From: Lysinibacillus timonensis
GTDB lineage: Bacteria > Bacillota > Bacilli > Bacillales_A > Planococcaceae
DNA: 64,000 nt
Direction of reading: 5' to 3'
Assembly: GCF_900291985.1 (NCBI RefSeq)
Contig: NZ_LT985980.1
Coordinates: 3,494,001 to 3,558,000 of the forward strand
Under the pieces are notes generated by a model. The model had not been told where the DNA came from. It saw only the letters and a program-made list of their open reading frames with translations, and ran no database searches. Positions 19,701 through 28,959 of the stretch are shown piece after piece; position 1 is the first letter of the stretch; every line of letters begins with the position of its first letter. A program made the translations under genes and the position numbers.

Positions 19701-19725
19701 AGACGTTCTTTTTAAAAGAACGTCT
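19701..19725 (-). terminator. Intrinsic terminator downstream of the S41 protease gene
   Basis: AGACGTTCTTTT and AAAAGAACGTCT form a perfect palindromic stem; on the minus strand a T run follows. It lies about 90 bp past the stop codon of the minus-strand gene. Confidence 0.8.
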
Positions 19726-19815
19726 AAGTTTAGCTATAAGAAATTATAAGAAAAGCTGAGGATAAATCTTCACATACTGGCCATACACCGGCCAATGACA
19801 TTACAGCCTAACCTA

Positions 19816-21183
19816 TTACTCAGCTTCCACCGTAATATGCAAGTAGCTTCCGGCTTTTAACTGCTTGCCATCCTGATTTTCAATTGACGGATGGATGATT
19901 AACATATATTCAGCACCGTTAATTAGTTCTTCATTAGGTGTAACGATAATTTCACTTTCATTAACTTCTGTAGTAATGTCAACAGTTTGGCCACCAAGTG
20001 CAACTAACTCAATAGAATCTGTATCGACAGTACCGCCAACAAAATGATTAAATTTGACTTTAAATGTCTTTGTTGTTGGTACGTTTGTTAAAGTTGCTAA
20101 CTCTTTATAATTTACTAGAGTCTCTTTAATGCTGTCATAATGAGCTTGATAAATTGGGTTTGATGTTGTTTGAATATGTGGTGTAACACCTGTTTCTCTA
20201 ACAATCGTATTATTTGGTCCTCTAAATTCACCAATTGTTAATTTAAGCATTCCATCACTTAATCTGTAAAATCCTTGCATTGTACCTTTACCAAATGTTT
20301 TTTCACCGTAGATAATTGCAGCGTCTTGATCGAGTAAGGCAACTGCTGTCATTTCTGATGCACTAGCACTAAGACGATTGACAAGAAGTCGTGTGTTCAT
20401 AGGGAATTGTACAGGTTGGTAAATTGCATGTTTTAACGTTGTACCAGAGGTTTCGATTAATTTATAGGCATCTGAGGCCCCTGGGAACATGCCGATTAGC
20501 TCTTCCGCTGTGCTTACATATCCGCCGCCATTATTTTGGAGGTCCAGTATATAAGAAGTAGCACCTTCTTTTTTCAACTCTTCATAAGCTTTTGCCACTT
20601 CGTCTGCACCATTCGTTGTAAATGAACTCATTTGAATATAACCAACATGGCCGTATAACAATTCAGTTTGAACATTTGCAGGGGTGAATGGTTTACGAAT
20701 TATTGTTACCGTGTTTTTGCTCCCATCTGCTTTTAAAAGCGTCACGGTTACAGAAGTGCCTTCTTTTCCTTTAATTAAAGATGAAACTTGTTCGGTTGTC
20801 ATATCTGCAACGGATTGACCATTTACAGCTGTAATAATATCTCCATCTTCTACACCGTAATTGATGGCACTTCCGTTCTCAATAACATCTAAAATTAGAA
20901 TTCCTTTTTCATGTTTTTCAATGACGACTCCGATTCCAACTGTTGTTTGATCAATCGAGTTCATAAATGATTCGTATTCTTCATTTGTAAAATATGCAGA
21001 ATATGGATCTAGCATATCGATGATTTCATCGACTGAATCGGCATTGTAGATATCACCATCGATTTCTCCAACATACGAACTATCAATGATATATCGAACA
21101 TCATCAATTGTTGCTGCAAATGTTTGGAGTGGCAACAAGAGAACTAATAACAGAGTCAATAAACTAAATATACCTTTTTTCAT
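19816..21183 (-). CDS. S41 family carboxy-terminal processing peptidase with PDZ domain
   Basis: 455-aa secreted or membrane-tethered serine protease. The signal peptide is MKKGIFSLLTLLLVLLLPL ending TFAA. A PDZ domain lies at about 85-165 (GIGVVIEKHEKGILILDVIE, then GVEDGDIITAVNG). The S41 catalytic domain follows, with the substrate strand GHVGYIQMSSF, the Ser in NRLSASASEMTAVALL and the Lys in GEKTFGKGTMQ. The C-terminal ~80 residues (FKVKFNHFVGGTVDTDSIEL onward) look like a bacterial Ig-like (SbsA/Big_5) module, unusual for CtpA-type proteases and suggesting a wall-facing role. gaggtg precedes ATG 21183. The upstream LCP gene has its own terminator, so this gene is probably transcribed alone. 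Confidence 0.88.
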   Translation of the reverse strand: MKKGIFSLLTLLLVLLLPLQTFAATIDDVRYIIDSSYVGEIDGDIYNADSVDEIIDMLDPYSAYFTNEEYESFMNSIDQTTVGIGVVIEKHEKGILILDVIENGSAINYGVEDGDIITAVNGQSVADMTTEQVSSLIKGKEGTSVTVTLLKADGSKNTVTIIRKPFTPANVQTELLYGHVGYIQMSSFTTNGADEVAKAYEELKKEGATSYILDLQNNGGGYVSTAEELIGMFPGASDAYKLIETSGTTLKHAIYQPVQFPMNTRLLVNRLSASASEMTAVALLDQDAAIIYGEKTFGKGTMQGFYRLSDGMLKLTIGEFRGPNNTIVRETGVTPHIQTTSNPIYQAHYDSIKETLVNYKELATLTNVPTTKTFKVKFNHFVGGTVDTDSIELVALGGQTVDITTEVNESEIIVTPNEELINGAEYMLIIHPSIENQDGKQLKAGSYLHITVEAE

Positions 21184-21282
21184 AAATGCACCTCATTCAA
21201 TTGTGTACATTTATTATAACGTTTAAATTAGTTGTTTTGTAGAAGATTCATAGAGATATTTTACTGTAGAAGTTACGGAGTC

Positions 21283-21336
21283 CAAAAAACCTCGAGACCC
21301 ACACTATTGTACAAAATTACATGTGAATCTCGAGAT
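21283..21336 (-). terminator. Intrinsic terminator after the LCP gene
   Basis: On the minus strand ATCTCGAGATTCAC pairs with GTGGGTCTCGAG across a ~20-nt loop and is followed by T6 (21283-21288). It begins right after the LCP stop codon. Confidence 0.85.
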
Positions 21337-21337
21337 T

Positions 21338-22270
21338 TTATTTTAAGGAATCTTGAAGTTGTTGTTGAACGTGTTTAAGTTCTTCTTCATTGAGGAAGTA
21401 ATACCAAACGCCATCCTTAATCCTGCCATCACCTTGGCTGAAATTTAAGTGATCTATATTTTTTAAAGAGGATCTGTACATATTTTGTAATTCAATCATT
21501 TCATCGAATGTGAGGTTTGTCTCCACATGGTTACGGATTGTCGTTAGAATGGAAGGTGCTTGCCAAATGAGATTAATGGAGGCACCTTTCGTAAATAAGC
21601 TCTCTAATACTTGCTGTTGTCGATTTTGTCTACCAAAGTCACCAGCAGGATCTTCTTTTCGCATTCTTACATAATGAATTGCTTGATCGCCAGTCAATGT
21701 TTGATTGCCTTCAGGATAGTCATAGGCATCGGTCGAAAAAGCAAATTGGTTATTCACTTCTACACCACCTAATATATCAACAATTTCTACAAAGCCTTCC
21801 ATATTAACGGTTACAACATAGTTAATAGGAATCTGTAGTAAATTTTCAACAGAAAGTAAGGCAGTCTCAACTCCTCCATATGCATAGGAGTGGTTGATTT
21901 TATCAGAGAAGTCAAATCCGACTAATTCGGCGTACGTATCACGCGGAATGCTTAATATTTTCATTGCTTCAGTTTTGGGATTTAGTGTCAATACAAGTAA
22001 AGTATCTGCACGTCCTGAAGATTCCCAATTGTCGATACCGAGAAGGAGAACGCTAATAGGCTGAGGGTCTTTATTCTCTTTTAGACTTAGTTGTATTGGT
22101 GAATCTATCTTCATACCTGCTACTGCTTTGGACTCTATGATCAGTGGCTCATGAATGGCATTCATTGTGGATTTGAATTCATTATATAAATAAAGTGCAT
22201 ATCCTCCGATGATGAGAAATAGAGCTCCCACGATTATTAATATCACTTTCCAACTAAACCACTTCTTCAT
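21338..22270 (-). CDS. LytR-CpsA-Psr (LCP) family wall-polymer transferase
   Basis: 310-aa membrane-anchored enzyme of the family that moves undecaprenyl-linked wall polymers onto peptidoglycan. It has an N-terminal transmembrane helix (SWKVILIIVGALFLIIGGYA). The LCP domain carries [34 protein letters not shown] (phosphate-binding Arg and Asp), INHSYAYGG and VRMRKEDPAGDFGRQNRQQQ. ATG 22270 has ggaggag upstream; a longer frame from 22303 lacks an RBS. It is one of two LCP genes in the window (the other at 31030-32118). Which polymer it handles is unknown; the pyruvylated secondary polysaccharide is a candidate. Confidence 0.92.
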   Translation of the reverse strand: MKKWFSWKVILIIVGALFLIIGGYALYLYNEFKSTMNAIHEPLIIESKAVAGMKIDSPIQLSLKENKDPQPISVLLLGIDNWESSGRADTLLVLTLNPKTEAMKILSIPRDTYAELVGFDFSDKINHSYAYGGVETALLSVENLLQIPINYVVTVNMEGFVEIVDILGGVEVNNQFAFSTDAYDYPEGNQTLTGDQAIHYVRMRKEDPAGDFGRQNRQQQVLESLFTKGASINLIWQAPSILTTIRNHVETNLTFDEMIELQNMYRSSLKNIDHLNFSQGDGRIKDGVWYYFLNEEELKHVQQQLQDSLK

Positions 22271-22344
22271 AAAAAAATCTCCTCCATGTTGCAGTATACG
22301 CAAATAGAGGAGATGCTAGTCTATAAAAACTATTTTTCGTTATT

Positions 22345-23673
22345 CTATAAGTTTCGAGGTTTGTAACTTGATTTAGTTGCTAGATGAATAATCCAACCAA
22401 TAATTAATGCGATAATGGCAGGGACTAACCATCCTAAACTTTGGTCACTAAGTGGCAGTGAGTGAATAATATTCGCGTACCATTCAATTTCAAATCCAGC
22501 TGTTTTAATACCGTCATAAAGACTTACAAACGCAGTAGCAATTAGTACTAATGAATATACTAAAGGTCTGCGATTGAATGCTTTATCGAACATTACTAAG
22601 AACATTAATACGATTGAAATTGGGTAAATGAACATTAATACAGGAAGTGTAATTGAAATTAACTTCGCTAATCCAAAGTTTGAAATTATGAAACTAAACA
22701 ATGTAAATACTACAGCTAAAAATTTATAAGAAAGTTTCGGGAATAATTTATTGAAAAATGTTGCATTGGCAGATACTAAACCGATAGCAGTTGTTAAACA
22801 AGCTAAGATGATAACTGCAGATAAAATAACATTACCGGCATTACCGTAAAGAATTTTTGCAGCTGCTGCAATGATACTTCCGCCATCATCTAAGTAACCA
22901 ATAACATTTGGACTTGTTACACCAATATAAGCTAATGATACATAAACAAATGCTAATCCTAACGCTGCAATAATACCAGCATTAATGGTCATTTTGACTT
23001 GTTTTGAACGGTCTTTAATACCAGATGCTGCTAAGGAATGTACGATTAAGATACCGAATACAAGTGACGCTAATACGTCCATTGTTAAATATCCTTCAGT
23101 AAAGCCTTTTCCAAACGCTTGTGTTATATAAACTCCTTGCGCATCACCAATAGTTCCAATTGGTGTAATAAAGCTCTTTACTGCAAGAAGTACAATTACT
23201 AATAATAATAGCGGTGTTAGAACTTTACCAACACGATCAACTAATTTGCTTGGATTTAATGATAAGAATAATACGATAGCAAAGAAGATTAATGTTGTGA
23301 TAAATAAAGGAATCCAACTTCCTTGGGATTCAGCTGATAAAAATGGTGCAACACCAATTTGATATGTAACAGCTCCTGTACGCGGAATCGCAAACAATGG
23401 CCCGATTGATAAGTAAATAACTGAGACAAAGATAATGCTAAATACGGGGTGAATTCGGTTTGCAACGTGTTGCAAATCTCCACCGTTTAAAGCAACTGAG
23501 ACGATCCCCATTAACGGTAACCCTACACCAGTAATTAAGAACCCGATAATAGCAGGTAGATATTCAGTTCCTGCTTGTTGTCCTAATAATGGGGGGAAGA
23601 TAATATTTCCTGCACCTAAGAATAATGCAAATAGCATAAATCCTACGGCAAGATTTTCTTTTAAAAATTTCAT
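22345..23673 (-). CDS. brnQ: Branched-chain amino acid:cation symporter BrnQ
   Basis: 442-aa, about 12 transmembrane segments, LIVCS family carrier that imports leucine, isoleucine and valine with sodium or protons. The N-terminus (LFALFLGAGNIIFPPLLGQQ) is the family signature; PLFAIPRTGAVTYQIG is also diagnostic. aaaggag precedes ATG 23673. It lies upstream of the LCP gene on the same strand with 74 bp between and no clear terminator, so partial read-through is possible. I looked for a T-box or leucine-type leader in its upstream region and saw none. Confidence 0.93.
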   Translation of the reverse strand: MKFLKENLAVGFMLFALFLGAGNIIFPPLLGQQAGTEYLPAIIGFLITGVGLPLMGIVSVALNGGDLQHVANRIHPVFSIIFVSVIYLSIGPLFAIPRTGAVTYQIGVAPFLSAESQGSWIPLFITTLIFFAIVLFLSLNPSKLVDRVGKVLTPLLLLVIVLLAVKSFITPIGTIGDAQGVYITQAFGKGFTEGYLTMDVLASLVFGILIVHSLAASGIKDRSKQVKMTINAGIIAALGLAFVYVSLAYIGVTSPNVIGYLDDGGSIIAAAAKILYGNAGNVILSAVIILACLTTAIGLVSANATFFNKLFPKLSYKFLAVVFTLFSFIISNFGLAKLISITLPVLMFIYPISIVLMFLVMFDKAFNRRPLVYSLVLIATAFVSLYDGIKTAGFEIEWYANIIHSLPLSDQSLGWLVPAIIALIIGWIIHLATKSSYKPRNL

Positions 23674-24141
23674 AATATGTGAATGACTCCTTTTTGATTG
23701 AATTGCCGAAACTTTCTAAAAATAATGTTTATAGAAGTAGCACACATTGATGCATTCTATCACAGATTTTTTTAAAAGAAAATAGTTTTTCAAATATTTT
23801 CGCAATTTATTGATAAATAGATATACTTTGAGATTGGAAATTCCATTTTATTACTATTATTAGTTTATATTGGAATAACTAATATAAAGTAAATAGGAAC
23901 ATAATGGAATAGAATAAAGTTATTTTATAATAATCATTTGGTGAATTTCACCAATTGAAACTTACATTATGTGATGGCGGTACTTCCTTTGCTAATTAGA
24001 ATTGACATTTATTGAATAAATTATGTGTCCTTCATCGTGATTGTCTCCAAATTTTGTAATATAACTGTAATGTTAAAAATAGAAAAATTTAGAAAACATA
24101 GTAACAGTTAACTTACCAAATTAGACATTTTGGAGGTTTAG
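23674..24141. other. Divergent intergenic region between brnQ and the NlpC/P60 gene
   Basis: 468 bp, very AT-rich, no credible ORF. It must hold promoters for both flanking genes, but I could not pick convincing -35/-10 pairs. No T-box elements (AGGGTGG-type) are seen. Confidence 0.35.
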
Positions 24142-24642
24142 ATGACATATCAAAACATATTTAGACATGTATTTATTACAATATTAGCAGGGTATATTTA
24201 TTTCGTCTTTGACATAGAGCATAAAGTAATGGCAGAAGAAAAAGAGGATTTGGATTTTACTGCAAGCGAATTCCGATTAACTGCAAAAGAATATTTAGAT
24301 GCACCTTATTCGTATGGTGGTACAACAGAGAGCGGATTTGACTGTTCGGGTTATGTATATAAAGTTTTTAGTGACTTAGACATTGAGTTACCGAGGACAT
24401 CTCATGAGTTATATAATATGGGACAAGCAGTTAAGAAAGATGATCTGTTGCCTGGCGATCTAGTATTTTTCAATACTTCTGGCTATGGAGTTTCGCATGT
24501 TGGTATTTACTATGGTGACGGAAAGTTTATTCACTCTCAATCCTATAAAGGAGTAAGCATTTCTTATTTAGATGATAAATGGTACTGGGGAGATCGTTAT
24601 GTAGGAGCGAAACGTGTAGCTGATGTGGAAGTGGGTACTTAA
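24142..24642 (+). CDS. NlpC/P60 family cell-wall endopeptidase
   Basis: 166-aa small peptidoglycan hydrolase of the class that cuts D-gamma-glutamyl-diaminopimelate type bonds. An N-terminal hydrophobic stretch (VFITILAGYIYFVF) acts as signal or anchor. The NlpC/P60 domain fills the rest: APYSYGGTTESGFDCSGYV with catalytic Cys68, LLPGDLVFF, and YGVSHVGIYYGDGKFIHSQ with catalytic His119. There is no LysM, SH3 or SLH targeting module, so it is shorter than most Bacillus homologues. tggagg precedes ATG 24142. Stands alone between divergent brnQ and convergent slaP. Confidence 0.92.
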   Translation: MTYQNIFRHVFITILAGYIYFVFDIEHKVMAEEKEDLDFTASEFRLTAKEYLDAPYSYGGTTESGFDCSGYVYKVFSDLDIELPRTSHELYNMGQAVKKDDLLPGDLVFFNTSGYGVSHVGIYYGDGKFIHSQSYKGVSISYLDDKWYWGDRYVGAKRVADVEVGT

Positions 24643-25253
24643 AATTGTTGTTGCTGGTAAGTTGTGTGTGTAAAGTGGCATATTGTATTTCGAACAATTC
24701 ATGTCTATTGCGAGATTGGTTAAGCTCGTTTTGATAGGAAGTGGTGGTAGGAGAGCTTTTAGAATAATTTGTATTCTAATCCTACTAGCTGTATGTTATG
24801 TCTATTGGTGAGCGGTTAAGTTTATTTAAGTATTGTTTGTGTTTCCATCTCAGTATAATTTAGTTCACTTGATGATATTTTGTGAGTAACTAAATTTTAT
24901 TATTAAGTGTCCTTTTCTAATATAGAATTTTAGCCGATGGTATTCTCTTGTAACATGCCGCCGGTTTTTCCAATTTGAGAGGAGTTTTTGCCACAGCCAT
25001 TTTATTTTTATAAAAAAAATAGGCGGAGAACTCCGTCTAATGTATATAGTGGTGGCAAAAGAAGCGCATATAAGGGGAGAAATTCCGATTAACTGCTCTA
25101 ATTTAGGCAAAATTCAAGGATTTGATTAAAATAGCCGGAAAAAATTCCTTTATTTTCAAACAAAACAGACGGGGTTCTTAATATAAACGGAATATTTCCG
25201 TTTATATATTTCATGCATTAATAAAATGACCATTTAGTATTTGTAATTAAAAA
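24643..25253. other. Gene-free region with scattered cggAnnnTCCg palindromes
   Basis: About 600 bp without a credible gene. Short inverted words recur: ggcggagaactccgtc (25022), ggggagaaattccg (25074), gccggaaaaaattcc (25134), gacggggttc (25168) and aacggaatatttccgtt (25186). Spacing is irregular (51, 61, 34, 18 bp), so it could be a decayed relative of the phased arrays or unrelated. No clear plus-strand terminator for the NlpC/P60 gene was found. Confidence 0.4.
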
Positions 25254-25287
25254 ATGGGGTAAGAAGTCTCATGATTTCTTACCCCAT
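25254..25287 (-). terminator. Intrinsic terminator downstream of slaP
   Basis: ATGGGGTAAGAA and TTCTTACCCCAT form a perfect 12-bp stem; the minus strand continues into six T. It ends the secA2-slaP operon about 130 bp past the slaP stop. Confidence 0.9.
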
Positions 25288-25417
25288 ATGCCTAATAACT
25301 TACTGCTTTGTATATTAGAACCATAAACAAAAGGATCAGGCTTTTTCAATGATTAAACTAGTTTCTGTCAAAATTCATCCTTATTTAAGACATTATTATT
25401 TTGCCAGGCATTATCTT

Positions 25418-26317
25418 TTATTTATTAATAACACGTGCTGACCAGCGAGTTAGATCTGCTCCTTCAGCCTTTACATTTTCAGCTGGGAAAATGAATGTCC
25501 ATGGTTTAGTAGAGTTTGGTTGTACAGATAGTGCTGGATCTAGTCGGAAGTATCCTTTTGCTACTTGCTTACCATTGGCATCAACAATTTCTAATGGCAA
25601 TTGTTCTATATTAATTGCACGGTCGTTCCCATTGCGAATGAAAAGGGATACGACAAGATTTTGATTATCTTGTAATTTTAACTGGAAGCCAGTGAAATTT
25701 ACTTCAGTATCGCTTAATTTTGGCATTTCCTTGACGGCTTTTTCTAATAATTCTATTTGTTCCTGCGACAATTGTTTTTTCCATGTTTCATCTAATTCAA
25801 GTTGGTGACCACGTAAAGCTACTAAGTTGAACGCAATTTTCCAACCGTCTTCAGGCTTGTCTTTTACGTGAATGTGCTTACGGTCAAATCGGAAAACCCA
25901 AGGTCGTGCACTTTCAGGAGGAAGGGTACCGATTTCTTTAAAGTCAAACTTTTGAGATGCTACTTGACGTCCATCTTTATCGATAATTAGTAAACCCATT
26001 TCTCCTAATTCAATTGTATTTGGCAATGAATTACGGAAAAATGCCTTCACATTCCAAGCACCATCAAATGGATCAACATCAATATCAATTGCAGCTAATG
26101 ATAATTGGTTTGGAAGTAAAGGTTCTAATTCATTTGCTAAAAAGTTAAAGATGTATTTTTGTTCTTGAGGAACATCCCAGTCTGGATGGTAAGACAGCTT
26201 CGTCGTTACTTTTGATTCATTATTTGTTTCCTCAGTATTTCCTGTAAGTTTTGATGAATCAATGGCACTGTCTTGTCCAACTTTGTCTGTCTTTTTGAAA
26301 AAATCAAATAAACCCAT
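25418..26317 (-). CDS. slaP: Accessory Sec system S-layer assembly protein SlaP
   Basis: 299-aa partner of SecA2. It contains two copies of the family's SLAP repeat: about 95-160 (FFRNSLPNTIELGEMGLLII...ESARPWVFRF) and about 205-290 (LFIRNGNDRAINIEQLPLEI...NSTKPWTFIF). The N-terminus GLFDFFKKTDKV is followed by a Ser/Thr/Asn-rich linker. There is no signal peptide, so it acts in the cytoplasm or at the membrane. In B. anthracis SecA2 and SlaP export the S-layer proteins Sap and EA1. Its ATG overlaps the secA2 stop (TAATG), so translation is coupled. No S-layer structural gene lies in this window; the SLH proteins here could be clients (inference). Confidence 0.9.
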   Translation of the reverse strand: MGLFDFFKKTDKVGQDSAIDSSKLTGNTEETNNESKVTTKLSYHPDWDVPQEQKYIFNFLANELEPLLPNQLSLAAIDIDVDPFDGAWNVKAFFRNSLPNTIELGEMGLLIIDKDGRQVASQKFDFKEIGTLPPESARPWVFRFDRKHIHVKDKPEDGWKIAFNLVALRGHQLELDETWKKQLSQEQIELLEKAVKEMPKLSDTEVNFTGFQLKLQDNQNLVVSLFIRNGNDRAINIEQLPLEIVDANGKQVAKGYFRLDPALSVQPNSTKPWTFIFPAENVKAEGADLTRWSARVINK

Positions 26318-28680
26318 TATTTTTCCCCCTGATCGTTGTTTGCTAATGTTTTCATAAATGCTACTAATTCCTCTACAATTGAACGGCGAAGTTCTTGGTA
26401 ATTTTTACCGAACAATTCTAGTCCCTCTCGTTGGTAAATACGCATTGGATCTTCTTGTTGGTAACGACGTAGTCCAATACCTTCTTTTAAATGTGACATT
26501 TGCTCAAGATGCTTCACCCACATTACATCGATAAAGCGAAGCATGACTTGAGGAATAACAAGCATCACGCGTTCATGTTTCTCAAATTCGCCAACGTACT
26601 CTTTAAGTTCTAAATAACCAGGCTCCACTTCATCAAAAATAGAGTTTATTTTTGTCACATCACGATTTAACGTCAATGGTGTTAAATAAAGTGTGTTTAA
26701 AATACGCTCAATTTCATCAAAATTCCATTCCATTGGATCAGCTTCTTCTGGCGCATTGTCACGAACAGCAAAGTCAATCGTTTCGAGTAACATTTTTTGT
26801 AGTTGTTCAATTAAGTTATCTCGTTTTAAGATGCTATCTCTTAATGAATAAATAATTCGACGTTGTTCATTGATGACATCGTCTAGCTTTAAGTTATATT
26901 CACGCATAGAGAAGTGTGCACCTTCTACAATACGTTGTGTACGGTCGATTAATTCAGTAACGTCTTTATTTAAGATTTGTTTCGTATTCGGATCAACGAC
27001 CATTTTTTTCATAAATTTCTCAGTATCTTCTTTTGCGAAACGGCGGAACATATCATCTTCAATGGATAAGATGAAACGGCTTTCTCCAGGATCACCTTGA
27101 CGACCAGAGCGACCACGTAACTGATTATCAACGCGGCGGCTTTCATGTTTTTCTGTACCAATTACGTATAAACCACCAAGCTCATCGACACCATCACCAA
27201 GAACGATATCGGTACCGCGTCCAGCCATGTTCGTTGCAACTGTAATACGACCTTTTTGACCTGCTTCGGAAATTAATTCTACTTCTTGCTCAACTGTTTT
27301 TGCGTTCAGTAGTTGATATTGAAGTTCATATTTGTCGAGGTATTCCGCTACAACTTCAGATTGTAAAATAGAAGTCGTACCAATTAAAATAGGTTGTCCT
27401 TTTTCATGTCGACGTTTCGCTTCTTGCGCAACATATTCATACTTCGCTTCTTTTGTTTCGAATATAATATCTTGCTGGTCGACACGGATTTTCGGTCTGT
27501 TCGTTGGAATTTGAATAACACGCATACTATATACTTCTAAGAACTCTTTTTGTTGCGTGATAGCTGTACCAGTCATTCCAGCTAATTTTGGATACATACG
27601 GAAATAGTTTTGAATCGTAACTTGTGCCTGAGCTTTATTTTCTTCAGTAATGGTTACGCCTTCTTTTGCTTCTATTGCTTGGTGTAACCCGTCAGATAAC
27701 GAACGACCTTCCATGATGCGACCTGTGAACATGTCAACTAATTGGATCTTGTCATCTTTCACAATGTAATCAACGTCTCGTTCAAACATCACATGTGCAC
27801 GAACTGCTTGAATTACATAATGATAAAGAAGCTGGTGATCAAGATCATATAGGTTATCAACACCAAAAGCAGCTTCTACTTTTTCGATTCCTATTTCAGT
27901 AAGGGATGTTGCTTTAGTTTCATCATCTAACTCGTAATCTTCATCTCGAACAAAACGTTTCGCTAAACGAGCAGCAATACGATGAAGGTCTTCGTTTGAA
28001 GCCATCTTACCTGCAATAATTAATGGAGTTTTTGCTTCATCTATTAAGACAGAATCGACTTCATCGATGATAGCGAAATGGTATGGACGTTGGACTTTAT
28101 CTTCAATAGTACGAGCCATATTATCACGTAAATAGTCAAAGCCAAACTCGGTACCAACACCATACGTGATATCTGCATTATAAGCACGTTTCTTTTGAGC
28201 TGGCTCCATCATAGGGACGTTTAAGCCTACAGTCAGTCCGAGGAAACGGTGGATTTGACCAATTAATTCGTAGTCACGTTTTGCTAAGTAGTCATTTACA
28301 GTAATGACATGTACGCCTTTACCCTCAAGAGCACGTGCATATGATGGTAGAGAAGCGACAAGGGTTTTCCCTTCACCAGTTGCCATTTCAGATATGTTTC
28401 CTTCTGTAAGGACAAGCCCACCAATTAACTGCACATCAAAGTGGCGCATGTTTAAAATACGTTTTGATGCTTCACGAACGACAGCAAAAGCATCTGGAAT
28501 CATGCTTGCTAGATCTTCGCCATTGGCAAGTCGTTCTTTAAACTTTGGTGTCATATTTTTAAGTTCATCGTCTGTCATGGATGAATATGTAGATTCGAGT
28601 TCATTAATTTGTTTTACGATTTTGTAGTATCGTTTTAGTTCTCGTGAAGAAGTTTTTTCTTTATTGAAAAATGACAACAT
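26317..28680 (-). CDS. secA2: Accessory Sec translocase ATPase SecA2
   Basis: 787-aa DEAD-type motor protein. Walker A is MATGEGKT at about residues 99-106, and the DEVDSVLID Walker B follows near 207. Then come the preprotein cross-linking region, helicase domain 2 (VATNMAGRGTDIVLG, QLRGRSGRQGDPGES) and the helical scaffold. It lacks the C-terminal linker with the Cys-rich zinc finger of housekeeping SecA and ends in MKTLANNDQGEK. That feature, plus the translationally coupled slaP, identifies it as SecA2. ggag lies 7 nt before ATG 28680. Within the family it drives export of a limited set of surface proteins, chiefly S-layer proteins. Confidence 0.93.
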   Translation of the reverse strand: MLSFFNKEKTSSRELKRYYKIVKQINELESTYSSMTDDELKNMTPKFKERLANGEDLASMIPDAFAVVREASKRILNMRHFDVQLIGGLVLTEGNISEMATGEGKTLVASLPSYARALEGKGVHVITVNDYLAKRDYELIGQIHRFLGLTVGLNVPMMEPAQKKRAYNADITYGVGTEFGFDYLRDNMARTIEDKVQRPYHFAIIDEVDSVLIDEAKTPLIIAGKMASNEDLHRIAARLAKRFVRDEDYELDDETKATSLTEIGIEKVEAAFGVDNLYDLDHQLLYHYVIQAVRAHVMFERDVDYIVKDDKIQLVDMFTGRIMEGRSLSDGLHQAIEAKEGVTITEENKAQAQVTIQNYFRMYPKLAGMTGTAITQQKEFLEVYSMRVIQIPTNRPKIRVDQQDIIFETKEAKYEYVAQEAKRRHEKGQPILIGTTSILQSEVVAEYLDKYELQYQLLNAKTVEQEVELISEAGQKGRITVATNMAGRGTDIVLGDGVDELGGLYVIGTEKHESRRVDNQLRGRSGRQGDPGESRFILSIEDDMFRRFAKEDTEKFMKKMVVDPNTKQILNKDVTELIDRTQRIVEGAHFSMREYNLKLDDVINEQRRIIYSLRDSILKRDNLIEQLQKMLLETIDFAVRDNAPEEADPMEWNFDEIERILNTLYLTPLTLNRDVTKINSIFDEVEPGYLELKEYVGEFEKHERVMLVIPQVMLRFIDVMWVKHLEQMSHLKEGIGLRRYQQEDPMRIYQREGLELFGKNYQELRRSIVEELVAFMKTLANNDQGEK

Positions 28681-28902
28681 TTTTTACTCTCCTTTATTTT
28701 TGTCAAACTCTAGTTGACACATAGTTATTCTATCAAACTTTTGTTGGTATGACTACTTGTGACAAGGGAAAACTAATGGAAGGAAAACATTTCTCATTAT
28801 TATCATTTGTTACCAATATATTTCAAAACGACATATTTCGCTAGAATATATTTACAATTTTACGTTAATTATAGAGAAGAACTATATTTTCAAAATCAAA
28901 CA

Positions 28903-28911
28903 TGCTATAAT
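28903..28911 (+). promoter_or_regulatory. Extended -10 promoter for tagO
   Basis: TGCTATAAT is a perfect extended -10. No good -35 stands 17 bp upstream. About 50 bp remain to the tagO start codon. Confidence 0.55.
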
Positions 28912-28959
28912 GACTTAGGTTTAATCGTGCACTTATTATTTCTCTAAGGGAGGATAGAC

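Noticed and set aside
23674-24141. T-box riboswitch upstream of brnQ
   Set aside because: No specifier stem, T-box sequence or antiterminator could be found.
24957-25205. Recurring cggAnnnTCCg palindromes as a seventh phased array
   Set aside because: Spacing is irregular (51, 61, 34, 18 bp) and the box does not match the shared consensus.
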